Shown here in pieces: positions 43,550 through 52,986 of a stretch of DNA of 64,000 nt. Each line of letters starts with the position of its first letter. The first letter of the stretch is position 1. The notes below the pieces were generated by a model that saw only the letters and a list, made by a program, of their open reading frames with translations, was not told where the DNA came from and made no database searches. Origin of the DNA: Dysgonomonas sp. BGC7 (GTDB lineage Bacteria; Bacteroidota; Bacteroidia; Bacteroidales; Dysgonomonadaceae). The translations under genes and the position numbers were made by a program. The stretch is taken from assembly GCF_001261735.1 (NCBI RefSeq), contig NZ_CVRP01000019.1, positions 141,423-205,422 of the forward strand, written 5' to 3'.

Positions 43550-43769
43550 AAGAGCAAACCTCCCCGAACAAATAAACTATAACAGCAAGGTTTATAAAGT
43601 TGATATTGAACTAAGTGCTTTGTATTCAATTGGTAGAACAAATAAAGTACCGAATGATGCTATAAAAGTCGAAGTATTAAGCCGAAAACTAAAAAGCAGT
43701 ACCGATATATATAACAGACCTTACAAGCCTTCAATTTTCATATTCATTCCCATAGAGCCAAAGAAATAA
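43536..43769 (+). CDS. Small basic hypothetical protein
   Basis: 77 residues, Lys-rich, no cysteines or membrane helix (MKTFKRANLPEQINYNSKVY ... VEVLSRKLKSSTDIYNRPYK). Overlaps the preceding gene. No domain recognised. Typical small cargo of the ICE accessory cluster. Confidence 0.5.
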   Translation: MKTFKRANLPEQINYNSKVYKVDIELSALYSIGRTNKVPNDAIKVEVLSRKLKSSTDIYNRPYKPSIFIFIPIEPKK

Positions 43770-43815
43770 AATAATAACAAGGGGCGGTAAACCTGCCCTA
43801 CAACACCCCAAGATT

Positions 43816-44229
43816 ATGAAAGCAACAAACCATTTCCAAAATACGATAAAGGCATATTTAGACAAACGTGCAGAGATAGATTTACTTTTTTCATTCCGTT
43901 ACTCCCTGCCCGAAAAGAAGTTAGAGGATTGCGTGACTTATATCCTAAACCAAGTACAGAAAAGCGGTTGCAATGGTTTTCACGATGATGAAATATTCGG
44001 CATGGCGGTACATTTCTATGACGAAGACAACATCAAAATAGGTAAACCGATGCACAATGCACAGGTAGCAGTCAATCATGTAGTCGTATTAACAGCCGAA
44101 GAAAAAGAGAAAGCACGTCAAGAGGCTATGCAAAAGGCACAAGACGAAGCCTATCGAAAAATGACACAGCCAACTAAGAAAGCCAAAAGAGTAGCATTAA
44201 ATCTCCAACCAAGTCTATTTGACTTTTAA
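43816..44229 (+). CDS. PcfK-like protein
   Basis: 137 residues. The start (MKATNHFQNTIKAYLDKRAE), YILNQVQKSGCNGFHDDEIF, GMAVHFYDEDNIK, and a Lys/Glu/Gln-rich tail ending in LNLQPSLFDF match PcfK-like proteins of Bacteroidetes elements and enterococcal pCF10. It is found immediately before a PcfJ-like gene, here 11 bases away. The role in transfer is not settled; PcfJ/PcfK pairs are widespread on conjugative elements. Confidence 0.8.
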   Translation: MKATNHFQNTIKAYLDKRAEIDLLFSFRYSLPEKKLEDCVTYILNQVQKSGCNGFHDDEIFGMAVHFYDEDNIKIGKPMHNAQVAVNHVVVLTAEEKEKARQEAMQKAQDEAYRKMTQPTKKAKRVALNLQPSLFDF

Positions 44230-44240
44230 ATTATCGACCT

Positions 44241-45536
44241 ATGAAACCAAAGAATAAACTCCAAAAACAAGTAGTAGAAGCAAGTAAAACATTGCCCAAA
44301 CTTACCAAAACGCAAATCCAATGGGGATACGACCACGCTATGCAATATGTTGGACGAAGAACTGAGAAAGGAATTGTTACTTGTACCAAGTGCGGTCACT
44401 CGTGGCAAGGGATGGGAGAATTAGCCAATACCCTTTTGGGGTGCGAGTGCCCGAATTGTCAATCAAAATTAATAGCTAAGACCACCAAGAAACGAACATT
44501 TGATGATAGTTATTATATGAACATCATCACGGCTCACAAAGGCTATCAAGTGATACGCACCATCATGTTAAGTTATAAATCCAAAATAGGAGAACCGACA
44601 AAACTTTCATATTCCGAAGTGATGCAACGTTGGATTGCCCCCGATGGGAAACATTACACCTTTGCCCGACTTCGCCAAACGATGGGGACGTATTGTATTG
44701 ATTCATGGTTTTTTCATACTCCATTAGAATTGCGAAACGAGAATAGCAACAATAAGTTTTACATAAACGTCTATGACAAAATAGGAAGTATGGGCGAAAT
44801 CTATCCACCTCAGAAACTTATACCCGAATTGAAAAGAAGTGGCTATAAAAAAGCATTATATGGACAGAACCCTTTAGACTTATTCCGTACCCTACTGAGT
44901 GACAGCAGAGCCGAAACACTTATCAAAGCAGGCTATACAAAGCTATTAGAACGTATTATGAATATGGGTTGGAAGAATATTGACAGTTATTGGCAATCCA
45001 TCAAAATAGCTATCCGCAACAAATACAAAATTGAAGATGCCATTCTTTGGTGCGACTATATAGATATGCTTCGATTCTTTGGCAAAGATTTGCACAATGC
45101 AAAATACGTTTGTCCGACTAACCTAAAAACCGAACATGACCGATATGTTATTAGGAGAGCTAAAGCAGATGCACAAGCCGAAATAGAAAAGCAAATTGCA
45201 AAGGAAGATTCATTCAGAGAAGAAAAAGGCAAATTTTTCGGACTTTCGTTTTCAGATGGTACTATCAGTGTTCGTGTCTTGGAGAGCATAGCAGATATAA
45301 TATTGGAAGGAAAAATGATGCATCATTGCGTAGGTGGTTATTACTCAAAAGCCGATTCGCTAATCTTATCGGCTTGTATTGATGGCAAACGCATTGAAAC
45401 AATTGAGGTATCAATTTCGCAATTAAAAGTTGTTCAAAGCCGTGGAGTATGTAACAAGAACACTAAACACCACAATAGAATAATACAACTTGTAGAGCAA
45501 AATATATCACTTATAGAAAATAGATTAGCAGCATGA
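44241..45536 (+). CDS. PcfJ-like protein
   Basis: 431 residues. A zinc-ribbon-like pair is seen early (VTCTKCGHSW and CECPNCQSKL). The hallmark C-terminal motif of PcfJ is present: MHHCVGGYYSKADSLILSAC, then IDGKRIETIEVSI and QSRGVCNKNTKHHNRIIQLV. It follows the PcfK-like gene by 11 bases and overlaps the next small gene by 4 bases. Confidence 0.85.
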   Translation: MKPKNKLQKQVVEASKTLPKLTKTQIQWGYDHAMQYVGRRTEKGIVTCTKCGHSWQGMGELANTLLGCECPNCQSKLIAKTTKKRTFDDSYYMNIITAHKGYQVIRTIMLSYKSKIGEPTKLSYSEVMQRWIAPDGKHYTFARLRQTMGTYCIDSWFFHTPLELRNENSNNKFYINVYDKIGSMGEIYPPQKLIPELKRSGYKKALYGQNPLDLFRTLLSDSRAETLIKAGYTKLLERIMNMGWKNIDSYWQSIKIAIRNKYKIEDAILWCDYIDMLRFFGKDLHNAKYVCPTNLKTEHDRYVIRRAKADAQAEIEKQIAKEDSFREEKGKFFGLSFSDGTISVRVLESIADIILEGKMMHHCVGGYYSKADSLILSACIDGKRIETIEVSISQLKVVQSRGVCNKNTKHHNRIIQLVEQNISLIENRLAA

Positions 45537-45718
45537 TGAAAGAAAATGTTTACACCTTATTTGTTGGCTTCCGAAAATTGGGAGAGTTCAAATCTATTTT
45601 GGAAGCCAAGAAGTTTGCTCAAAGTAGCAATCTGGCAGGAGCTTTTAACCTTCTTGGCGAGAATTATAGAGATAGTTGGTATGTGTTTAAATCAGAAACT
45701 AAAGACGATGAAAATTAA
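45533..45718 (+). CDS. Small hypothetical protein
   Basis: 61 residues: VYTLFVGFRKLGEFKSILEA, then KKFAQSSNLAGAFNLLGENY. Its start overlaps the PcfJ stop and its end overlaps the next small gene by 11 bases, so translational coupling is likely. No family recognised. Confidence 0.55.
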   Translation: MMKENVYTLFVGFRKLGEFKSILEAKKFAQSSNLAGAFNLLGENYRDSWYVFKSETKDDEN

Positions 45719-45887
45719 AAATATAACAGGGAAGTCCATCGAAGTTACAAATTTGAATAAGGCTATTAAGCAATGCAAATTGTGCAGGAATAGTCCCTTT
45801 CTGATGGATTCTGGACATACGGTTGGAGAGAATTACTCGTTTATGCTCCTGCAATTGGAAGAACTGAAACGAAAATTGAAGACCTGA
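45708..45887 (+). CDS. Small Cys-containing hypothetical protein
   Basis: Start chosen at MKIKNITGKSIEVTNLNKAI because the longer frame upstream lies inside the previous gene in another frame. 59 residues. Contains QCKLCRNSPFLMDSGHTVGE, with a C-x-x-C that could bind metal, and a Lys/Leu-rich helical end. Last gene of the accessory cluster, directly followed by a GC-rich hairpin. Confidence 0.5.
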   Translation: MKIKNITGKSIEVTNLNKAIKQCKLCRNSPFLMDSGHTVGENYSFMLLQLEELKRKLKT

Positions 45888-45917
45888 CGGCGGAGAGAAA
45901 TTTCCGCCGCTTCTTTT
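45888..45917 (+). terminator. Terminator of the PcfK/PcfJ cluster
   Basis: A GC-rich 7-bp stem (CGGCGGA with TCCGCCG), overlapping the end of the last gene, followed by CTTCTTTTT. Confidence 0.7.
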
Positions 45918-46022
45918 TCCATGAGCTGTTAACAAAATTTTATGCGGAGAAAAAGAAGCAAAAATCCTGTCTTTCATAGTTTTATAACAATGATCAGTTC
46001 TTGAGAGAAGTATAATAACAAA

Positions 46023-46072
46023 TCGGCAAATAAATAATCAAATAGAAAATCCACCTATTATCTATTTGCCGA
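46023..46072 (-). terminator. Terminator of the arsenic/metal operon
   Basis: Imperfect inverted repeat TCGGCAAATAAATAAT (46023-46038) with ATTATCTATTTGCCGA (46057-46072), 11 bases after the stop of the cation transporter gene read on the minus strand. Confidence 0.55.
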
Positions 46073-46082
46073 ACAAAGACTT

Positions 46083-46880
46083 TTAATTTCTAGCAAGTTT
46101 CAGTATCCTCAATGCTCCTCTTATTACGAAAAGAAATACAATACTACCTATAATAAGGTCAGGTACTTGATTATCTAACAACCATACCAATAATCCAGCA
46201 ATAACAACACCAATATTTGTAATTACATCATTAGACGAACAGATAACACTTGCTTGAATATGGGCATCCTTACTTTTTGTTCGTTGGAGCAAAAACAGGC
46301 ATATAACATTGGCTACCAAGGCAAGTATAGATATACCTATCATCGTTTGAAAGACAGGCATTTCCTCCGCACCTGTAAAGCGTCTGATTACTTCAATAAA
46401 ACCAATTGCAGCCAGTAATATCTGAAAATATCCACAGATCAGAGCAACACGTTTCTTTCTGCTAATTGCTGTGCCCACAGCTAACAGACTCAGTCCATAG
46501 ACAAAGGAATCAGCAAGCATATCAAGGCTATCGGCAACTAATCCCATTGATTTAGAGATAATACCCGTTGACATTTCAATCAGGAAAAAGCCGAAGTTAA
46601 TAGCCAGTACAATCCAAAGGACTTTACGCTGTTTACTATCTTCCTCTACCTGAAATTCTCCTATTACTTCTGTACTTCCAATAAAGTGTGAAGCAAGATT
46701 TAAGGAAGCAAGCTGCCTTTCGATTTCCTGATAATCTCCTGTATGATAAACGGCCAGTATCCTGTTTTTCAGATCATATTCTTGCTTGGCAATACCCTTT
46801 ATATTTTGAAGTTTCATCCGAATGAGATTTTCCTCACTCGGACAATCCATTTGCTCAATTTTAAAAATTGTCTTTTTCAT
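46083..46880 (-). CDS. Cation transporter (CDF-like) with N-terminal metal-binding-like domain
   Basis: 265 residues. The first about 75 (MKKTIFKIEQMDCPSEENLI) look like a ferredoxin-like HMA domain with only one Cys of the usual pair. The rest is a cation diffusion facilitator core: TM with VADSLDMLADSFVYGLSLLA (D-x-x-x-D site) and a later TM with ASVICSSNDVITNIGVVIAG. It would export a divalent metal. It lies 1 base after the TonB receptor stop at the end of the arsenic-led operon, so it may belong to the same metal-stress response. Confidence 0.8.
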   Translation of the reverse strand: MKKTIFKIEQMDCPSEENLIRMKLQNIKGIAKQEYDLKNRILAVYHTGDYQEIERQLASLNLASHFIGSTEVIGEFQVEEDSKQRKVLWIVLAINFGFFLIEMSTGIISKSMGLVADSLDMLADSFVYGLSLLAVGTAISRKKRVALICGYFQILLAAIGFIEVIRRFTGAEEMPVFQTMIGISILALVANVICLFLLQRTKSKDAHIQASVICSSNDVITNIGVVIAGLLVWLLDNQVPDLIIGSIVFLFVIRGALRILKLARN

Positions 46881-46881
46881 T

Positions 46882-49059
46882 TTACAATTTAATTATAATA
46901 CCTGCATTCAGGACAAAGCCGTCCAATGGTGCATAAATATCCCGAAACTCAGGTTTAGTCATCGAACCCGTATAAATAGTATCGAACCTTGTTTGCCGTC
47001 TGTCAGTAAAGTTCTCAAAATTAGCATATACAGAAAACTTTTCCCAAATACGTTGCATCATTAATCCGCAAATAAGGTAATCCTGCCCTGTTTTTCCGTT
47101 ATTCAGTTTTTGCTTTCCTGTATAGTAGGCTTCCAATCCGATTTTCCATTTATCTTCTACCTCGTACATTAAAACAGAATTGATTTTATGTTTCGGGGTA
47201 AGGTTTTTTTGGTAGCTTCTTCCGTCTTCCTTAACATTCGCATCTGTATAGGTATATCCGAGAAACAGACCGAAATCCTTGTACGTTATTTTCATATTGG
47301 TTTCAGCACCTTTACTATCGACATGACCGTCTATGTTATTAAACTGCCATCGGCTGTTTTCCGCAGCTTGCAGTTCAAGCGGATTTTTAAGGTAGGTATA
47401 AAAGAATAGCTGATTTATACTTAAAAACACCTGGTCGCCAAATAAGCCCGCTTTATAAGTAAAATCGATATTTGCCCCATAGCTTTTTTCCAACTTGTTC
47501 TTATCATCATCTATCGGTAAGACATTTTGAAACTGGATGCGTTCGCTATCTTCTGAAAAGATGGTAGGTGCTTTATATCCAAATCCACCACCCACACGGG
47601 ATGAGAACTTTTCATTGATCTTGAAAAGAGACGAGATACGGGGTAATACAGCAAATCCATAATCTGTAACGTAATCTGTTCGCAATCCGGTTTCTAGGTT
47701 CATCCAGTCCGTTATCTTCGTATTATTTTGTACAAATAAACCTACAGTAGTCATGTTGTAATCTCTCAAAGGAAAATCTGTCAGTTTCTTTTCAGTAAAC
47801 TTATCCGTCCAAATATTTGCACCTGCTACCCATTCCGTTTTTTCTTTGGTATGTATATAAGAAACTTCCGAAAAAGAAGACAATTGCTCACCATCAAATT
47901 TAAAATCAGGAATCTCTAGCTTGCGGCTAAAATAAGTGACACTGTTTTTTATATTCAACCGGTTTTGTTTGTCAAAACGGTGTTCAAATGTAAGTTGGCT
48001 TGAATGTCTTTGTGTTTTATTCCTTTCAAAATAAGAATGTTCTTCATCTCCTTTCCCATCTACATATTTCATATCACCACCCAGACGGTTTTCTATCATA
48101 GAGTTTATACCGAAATTGAAATCTGTATTTTCAGATAAGTATAAAAATAGTTTAGGATTCAGTACAAACCTGTCAAACTTTGGGATTGCAGTAAAACCTA
48201 CATCGGACGGATTATAAGCCCGGTTACGGTTATACGATGCAAATACAGTAGTACCCACTTTATTGAATTTCTGACCGAAAAAGCTGTTTACATCAAGCCC
48301 TTTACCTGTTGTCCCATTCAGGTGTATTGAAAAATCTCTTTTCTCTTCAGGTGTTTTTGATATCAGGTTTACCAGTCCTGCAATTGCACCACCACCGTAT
48401 AAGGTCGACGAAGAACCTTTTATTATTTCAACCTGCTTTAAGTCGAGAGGTGGTGTCTGCAACAAGCCTAAACCGCTTGCTGCACCCGAAAATACAGGAA
48501 AACCGTCTTTTAGTATCTGGGTATATCTACCATCCAATCCTTGAATACGAATGGATGAATTGCCCGATATGGCTGATGTTTGCTGTGTCATAATACCCGT
48601 ACTTTCATTCAGTAGCATACGGATATCTCCGGGCTTCATGACTCCTTTTTCTCCTAACTCTTCTCCATTTATAAACTCAATACGAGTAGGGATATCTTTA
48701 AATGTTCGGGTTCCCCTTGTTGAAGAAACAACTACTTCCTGTAATGTTTCTTCATCAGGTTCAATTTTGATAATAATAAGTTCGTCCGAAGTAAGCGGAA
48801 AGATAAATTCTTGTATGGTCTTTTCATATCCCATATAAGTGATTTCGAATTTCTGTTTCCCGTCCGGTATATTTGAGAGTACTGCTAATCCTTCAGTGTC
48901 GGAAGATGTGCCGTTCGTTGTGTTCTGAAGAACGATACTTGCACCGATCAGAGGTTCTTTCGTTTCGCAATCAATCAACTTGACGTTAAGCGTATTTTGT
49001 GCGAAAATATTGGGAAAACTGAAGGCTAAGAATAGCATCAGCATAAATTTCATTTTCAT
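46882..49059 (-). CDS. TonB-dependent receptor linked to metal/arsenic genes
   Basis: 725 residues. Signal peptide (MKMKFMLMLFLAFSFPNIFA), a carboxypeptidase-regulatory-like domain (about 22-105: NVKLIDCETKEPLIGASIVL), a plug domain (about 110-230: DIPTRIEFINGEELGEKGVM; IRIQGLDGRYTQILKDGFPV; SSSTLYGGGAIAGLVNLISK) and a 22-strand-type barrel to the C-terminus. It would pass a chelated metal or other ligand across the outer membrane. Between DUF6660 and the cation transporter; substrate unknown. Confidence 0.85.
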   Translation of the reverse strand: MKMKFMLMLFLAFSFPNIFAQNTLNVKLIDCETKEPLIGASIVLQNTTNGTSSDTEGLAVLSNIPDGKQKFEITYMGYEKTIQEFIFPLTSDELIIIKIEPDEETLQEVVVSSTRGTRTFKDIPTRIEFINGEELGEKGVMKPGDIRMLLNESTGIMTQQTSAISGNSSIRIQGLDGRYTQILKDGFPVFSGAASGLGLLQTPPLDLKQVEIIKGSSSTLYGGGAIAGLVNLISKTPEEKRDFSIHLNGTTGKGLDVNSFFGQKFNKVGTTVFASYNRNRAYNPSDVGFTAIPKFDRFVLNPKLFLYLSENTDFNFGINSMIENRLGGDMKYVDGKGDEEHSYFERNKTQRHSSQLTFEHRFDKQNRLNIKNSVTYFSRKLEIPDFKFDGEQLSSFSEVSYIHTKEKTEWVAGANIWTDKFTEKKLTDFPLRDYNMTTVGLFVQNNTKITDWMNLETGLRTDYVTDYGFAVLPRISSLFKINEKFSSRVGGGFGYKAPTIFSEDSERIQFQNVLPIDDDKNKLEKSYGANIDFTYKAGLFGDQVFLSINQLFFYTYLKNPLELQAAENSRWQFNNIDGHVDSKGAETNMKITYKDFGLFLGYTYTDANVKEDGRSYQKNLTPKHKINSVLMYEVEDKWKIGLEAYYTGKQKLNNGKTGQDYLICGLMMQRIWEKFSVYANFENFTDRRQTRFDTIYTGSMTKPEFRDIYAPLDGFVLNAGIIIKL

Positions 49060-49167
49060 TATGATAAATGTTTTAAATCTTCAATTAGAAATAGCATGAA
49101 AGCTACGATACTACAAAGAATGCATTACCGTAAAAATTTTAGTATGGCCTGTGAAAAATAAGTTCGT

Positions 49168-49497
49168 TTATGCTTGTGGCGGTTGCCATATTGAAGATAT
49201 AAAACCAGGTACGTCTCCTTTAAATACATAATCTGAGTTACAATCAGATACTAACCCTAATGCGATTGTTATAGGATGATAGAAACGGGCTTCAGGAAAG
49301 CCGGTACAGGTATTACAGTGGAGAAATGGAGAGCAACAACTGTAGTTGTTATCAGAGCAGTCATCACAAGCGTTGCTTGTATCATCTCCTGTGTTAAGTG
49401 TTTCCGTATGTATGGAAAGACATTTATCCTCAAAACAGCAAGGTATTACCGATAATAGTAATACACTTATTGCTAATATAAAAGATAAATATTTCAT
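49168..49497 (-). CDS. DUF6660 family small exported protein, Cys-rich
   Basis: 109 residues. A hydrophobic N-terminal signal (MKYLSFILAISVLLLSVIPC) precedes a Cys-rich mature part: CCFEDKCLSIHTE, ACDDCSDNNYSCCSPFLHC and NTCTGFP. The pattern, length and position before a TonB receptor fit the DUF6660 family of Bacteroidota, often found with heavy-metal efflux genes. The clustered Cys and His suggest metal binding in the envelope; this is inference. Confidence 0.7.
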   Translation of the reverse strand: MKYLSFILAISVLLLSVIPCCFEDKCLSIHTETLNTGDDTSNACDDCSDNNYSCCSPFLHCNTCTGFPEARFYHPITIALGLVSDCNSDYVFKGDVPGFISSIWQPPQA

Positions 49498-49540
49498 AGA
49501 ACAAATATAAAGAAATTCATACGGAAAACGAGTCAGGAGT

Positions 49541-50359
49541 TTATGAATTATTTCTATAGCCTGTCACAGTAATAGAATAGATTCCGACATTACCGTCTTT
49601 ATATTTAGCTATTGTCGATTCATCCAAATGCTCCTGTAAGACTTCATCAGGAATGACAATAGTTTTTGTTCGTTCAATCTTAATATCGGAAAAATCAGCT
49701 TTCTCTATCTCACCCAAATAATCCTCTCTTTGTATGGCACTGGCTATACAGCCTGCATACATGGAAGCATTATCTGTAAACTCTTTCGGAAATACACCAT
49801 TTAGCACAACATCAGAAATACAAAAATGACCTCCTTTTTTCAATACTCGATATATTTCTTTGAAGATCTTATCTTTCTCTGGTAACAAATTCAAAACACA
49901 ATTACTAACTACTACATCAATAGAGTTATCGGGTAAAGGCATATTCTCAATATCTCCTTCGATAAATTCGACATTGGTATAACCTCGCTTTGTTGCGTTC
50001 TTTCGTGCCTTTTCTATCATTTGTGGAGAAAAGTCAATACCGATTACTTTTCCTTTTTCTCCGACTTCTGCCCTGGCTATAAAACAGTCGTTTCCTGCAC
50101 CTGAGCCTAAGTCTAAAACGGTATTACCATCTTTAATACCTGCATACTCAGTAGGCAATCCACAGCCTACACCCAAATCAGCATCGGCTTCATATCCTTT
50201 AAGTCCGCTGTAATCTTCGCTCATGATCGTAAAGACTTTTTTTGAAGGAGTAGCAGGACTCGTTCCACAACAGCAACCTGACTTTAGAGCATCGCTATTT
50301 AATGCTAGTTCGCTATATCTCTGCTTTACTAAAGCTTTCTTTTCTTCGTTCGTGTTCAT
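49541..50359 (-). CDS. arsM: Arsenite methyltransferase ArsM
   Basis: 272 residues. SAM-dependent methyltransferase with motif I VLDLGSGAGNDCFIA and SNCVLNLLPEK. The Cys residues that bind As(III) in ArsM are conserved: LGVGCGLPTE, VSNCVLNL and YAGCIASAI. An extra N-terminal Cys cluster (SGCCCGTSP) may help capture arsenite. The enzyme converts arsenite to methylated, volatile or less retained forms. It begins 15 bases after acr3 and is in the ars operon. Confidence 0.92.
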   Translation of the reverse strand: MNTNEEKKALVKQRYSELALNSDALKSGCCCGTSPATPSKKVFTIMSEDYSGLKGYEADADLGVGCGLPTEYAGIKDGNTVLDLGSGAGNDCFIARAEVGEKGKVIGIDFSPQMIEKARKNATKRGYTNVEFIEGDIENMPLPDNSIDVVVSNCVLNLLPEKDKIFKEIYRVLKKGGHFCISDVVLNGVFPKEFTDNASMYAGCIASAIQREDYLGEIEKADFSDIKIERTKTIVIPDEVLQEHLDESTIAKYKDGNVGIYSITVTGYRNNS

Positions 50360-50374
50360 ATTAAAAGTGTTATT

Positions 50375-51409
50375 TTATTTATAATATTTCTTTTTGAGCC
50401 AAAAGGCAATATTTACCAACAGTATAAGTACAGGCACTTCGACAAGCGGACCGACTACGCCTGCAAAGGCTTGTCCGCTATGCAAGCCGAAGACACCGAT
50501 AGCAACAGCAATAGCCAGTTCAAAGTTATTACCTGTAGCTGTAAATGCGATTGAAGCATTTTTATCGTAAGATGCACACATTAATTTTCCTGCGAAGAAG
50601 CTGAGGAAGAACATCACCACGAAATAGATTAATAACGGTATGGCTATACGCACTACATCCAATGGTATTTGTACAATCAGTTCACCTTTGAGGCTGAACA
50701 TTAATACAATGGTAAATAGTAAAGCGATTAAAGTAATTGGTGAAATTGCAGGGATAAACTTATCCTTATACCATTGTTCCCCTTTTATTTTAACCAATAT
50801 CAAACGGCTTAGAATACCTATCAGGAAAGGAATACCCAAATAGATAGCGACTGTTTCTGCTATTGTACCTATGGATATATCCACGATTGCCCCTTCAAAT
50901 CCGAATAAGGGAGGAAGTTTTGTTACAAATATCCACGCATAAAAACTGTAAAAGAATACCTGAAATATACTGTTCAGGGCGACCAATCCCGCACCGTATT
51001 CCGTATTACCTTCTGCCAGGTCGTTCCATACAAGCACCATCGCAATACACCGTGCAAGACCTATCAGAATAACCCCAACCATGTATTCGGGATAATCGTG
51101 TAAAAAAAGGATGGCAAGTAAGAACATTAAGACAGGCCCGATAATCCAATTCAGGACTAACGAAATAGATAATATTTTTACGTTAGAAAATACTTTCGGC
51201 AGTTGTTTGTAATCTACTTTTGCCAATGGCGGGTACATCATCAGGATAAGCCCTATTGCCAGAGGAATATTTGTTGTACCGCTCGACATGGAATCTATGT
51301 AGCTGCTGAAAGACGGGATAAAGTACCCCAATCCTACACCGATAGCCATTGCAAGGAATATCCAAAATGTTAAGTTCTTATCTAAGAAACTCATCTTCTT
51401 TTTACTCAT
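50375..51409 (-). CDS. acr3: ACR3-type arsenite efflux transporter
   Basis: 344 residues with about ten transmembrane helices. Conserved ACR3 pieces: [40 protein letters not shown] (with the essential Cys), [20 protein letters not shown], and [20 protein letters not shown]. It exports As(III) from the cytoplasm. Overlaps arsC by 8 bases, so translation is coupled. Confidence 0.95.
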   Translation of the reverse strand: MSKKKMSFLDKNLTFWIFLAMAIGVGLGYFIPSFSSYIDSMSSGTTNIPLAIGLILMMYPPLAKVDYKQLPKVFSNVKILSISLVLNWIIGPVLMFLLAILFLHDYPEYMVGVILIGLARCIAMVLVWNDLAEGNTEYGAGLVALNSIFQVFFYSFYAWIFVTKLPPLFGFEGAIVDISIGTIAETVAIYLGIPFLIGILSRLILVKIKGEQWYKDKFIPAISPITLIALLFTIVLMFSLKGELIVQIPLDVVRIAIPLLIYFVVMFFLSFFAGKLMCASYDKNASIAFTATGNNFELAIAVAIGVFGLHSGQAFAGVVGPLVEVPVLILLVNIAFWLKKKYYK

Positions 51410-51827
51410 GACCTTTTATCTTATCGGTGTATAATTTATAAAATGCAGTTTTGATTTCATCCCTTACCCTGATATACTCGGATTGAATAAATTCGGGTGT
51501 TCCCGTAGCTTCGGACGGATCATCAAAACCGATATGTAGACGGTTCTTTACTTTTCCTGAGAATGCAGGACAGCTTTCATTTGCTCCACCGCAAACGGTA
51601 ATCACATAGTCCCATTCATCATTCATATATTTCTCTACACTATCGGATCTATGGTGCGAAATATCCACCCCTGCATCCTGCATGACTTCTATTGCCTTCG
51701 GGTTTACTTTTCCGTTTGCTTTTGTCCCTGCGGAATAAACAGACAATGAAGGATCGAATGATTGTAAAAATCCATGTGCCATCTGGCTACGGCAACTATT
51801 TCCTGTACACAGAATTAAAATTCTCAT
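51402..51827 (-). CDS. arsC: Arsenate reductase ArsC (LMW-PTPase/thioredoxin-type)
   Basis: 141 residues. N-terminal P-loop [20 protein letters not shown] with catalytic Cys and Arg, followed by [20 protein letters not shown]. The redox cysteines are in [15 protein letters not shown]. It reduces arsenate to arsenite for export by the adjacent ACR3 protein. 72 bases separate it from the acetyltransferase gene upstream. Confidence 0.93.
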   Translation of the reverse strand: MRILILCTGNSCRSQMAHGFLQSFDPSLSVYSAGTKANGKVNPKAIEVMQDAGVDISHHRSDSVEKYMNDEWDYVITVCGGANESCPAFSGKVKNRLHIGFDDPSEATGTPEFIQSEYIRVRDEIKTAFYKLYTDKIKGHE

Positions 51828-51899
51828 ATTGTTTATAATTTCGTGTTTATACTAACAGTTCCTATTTCGTCGAATAACGAATATGTATTAAAAAAAATA

Positions 51900-52364
51900 T
51901 CAGGATAAAACTTTTGACATTTTATAGTTTGTCATAGAGATACCAATGCAAACGGTCTGTTGTTCCAGAATAACATAGCCTTGTTTTGAGAAGAAAGGCT
52001 CGGCTGTAATACTGACATCAGCAGTTATTTCTGAAATATCTTTCAACCGCGCATATTCTTCAATCTTTTTAAGTAAGAATGTTGCAATGCCCATTCCCTG
52101 ATAGTCCTTATGGACAAACATAGAATTTAAATATCCTGCCAATTTTAGGGCCGCAAACCCTAATATTGTATCGTTTTCCTCGGCAAGTATAAAGTATTGC
52201 TCACTTATCCGTTCTTCCCATAGACTCGTGTCCTCTCCTCTTGCAGCCCAGCATCCGACCTGTTCGGGTGTATAGTCTTTTAAATTGACTGAAAGGATAG
52301 TTGAACGAAATAATTCCTTAATGGCAGGGATATCTTTTGGGGTTGCAAACCTGATGTCCATCAT
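51900..52364 (-). CDS. GNAT acetyltransferase of the ars operon (ArsN-like)
   Basis: Start at MMDIRFATPKDIPAIKELFR, 1 base after the arsR stop; an upstream ATG would run through arsR. About 154 residues. GNAT motif A is seen in MFVHKDYQGMGIATFLLKKI and a flanking strand in FILAEENDTILGFAALKLAG. ArsN-type GNATs occur in many ars operons, where some acetylate organoarsenicals or glutamine-analog toxins. The substrate here is unproven. Confidence 0.8.
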   Translation of the reverse strand: MMDIRFATPKDIPAIKELFRSTILSVNLKDYTPEQVGCWAARGEDTSLWEERISEQYFILAEENDTILGFAALKLAGYLNSMFVHKDYQGMGIATFLLKKIEEYARLKDISEITADVSITAEPFFSKQGYVILEQQTVCIGISMTNYKMSKVLS

Positions 52365-52365
52365 A

Positions 52366-52686
52366 TCAGCAAATCTCGTCTGTATTCTGTAATTGGGTAA
52401 AAAAGCCACCAAAGAGTTCTTTGGCTTTATTCCAGTTCTCGCTGTTGATACAATATTTCACGGTGGGTAATGTAATTGTTCCCTGAATCAATCCTGCATC
52501 TTTCAGTTCGTTCAGATGCTGTGACAGCGTGCTTTTGGCAATCGGTAATACCTCTGACATATCGCCATGATAGCAGCATGACTCATTGGCAAGCATTTCT
52601 AATATCGCTATACGAATCGGATGCCCCAATGCTTTAGCAAAACGGGCTAATTGCTCCTGATCGGCTGTTAATTCTTTCTTTGACAT
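52366..52686 (-). CDS. arsR: ArsR-family repressor
   Basis: Start at MSKKELTADQEQLARFAKAL; the longer upstream frame would cover the operator. About 106 residues with a winged HTH (ALGHPIRIAILEMLANESCC; VLPIAKSTLSQHLNELKDAG). An ESCC Cys pair near the HTH and Cys residues at the C-terminal end could bind As(III). First gene of the ars operon and its likely autoregulator. Confidence 0.9.
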   Translation of the reverse strand: MSKKELTADQEQLARFAKALGHPIRIAILEMLANESCCYHGDMSEVLPIAKSTLSQHLNELKDAGLIQGTITLPTVKYCINSENWNKAKELFGGFFTQLQNTDEIC

Positions 52687-52703
52687 AGACTCGATATTTA
52701 TTA

Positions 52704-52719
52704 TTCGTAAATATACGAA
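52704..52719 (-). promoter_or_regulatory. ArsR operator palindrome
   Basis: TTCGTA-AATA-TACGAA, a perfect 6-bp palindrome extended by AT pairs, 18 bases upstream of the arsR start. Position and symmetry suit an ArsR binding site overlapping the promoter. Confidence 0.6.
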
Positions 52720-52986
52720 CAATAATTAAATTCGCAAGATTACGAACTAACTTTTAGCCTAAGTATTGATTCATATAGTTAAAAATTTACAACTGCAAGT
52801 ATTCTGGATACCTATCCTATTGTAAAAAAACTCTAAATATGATTTTTAATTAGAGTCTATGAAATAAGTATGATGTAGATATAATGTTCTTCATGATCCA
52901 ATAATAAGGCTCTATGTGGAAGAGAAAGAATTAAAAAGAAGGATCGAAGTTTCTACTTTTGGGCTAAAACGAAACGAGGCAGTAAT

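Noticed and set aside
45546..45707. The upstream part of the longer frame of the gene at 45708
   Set aside because: It overlaps the 61-residue gene in another frame; the internal ATG at 45708 gives the sensible protein.
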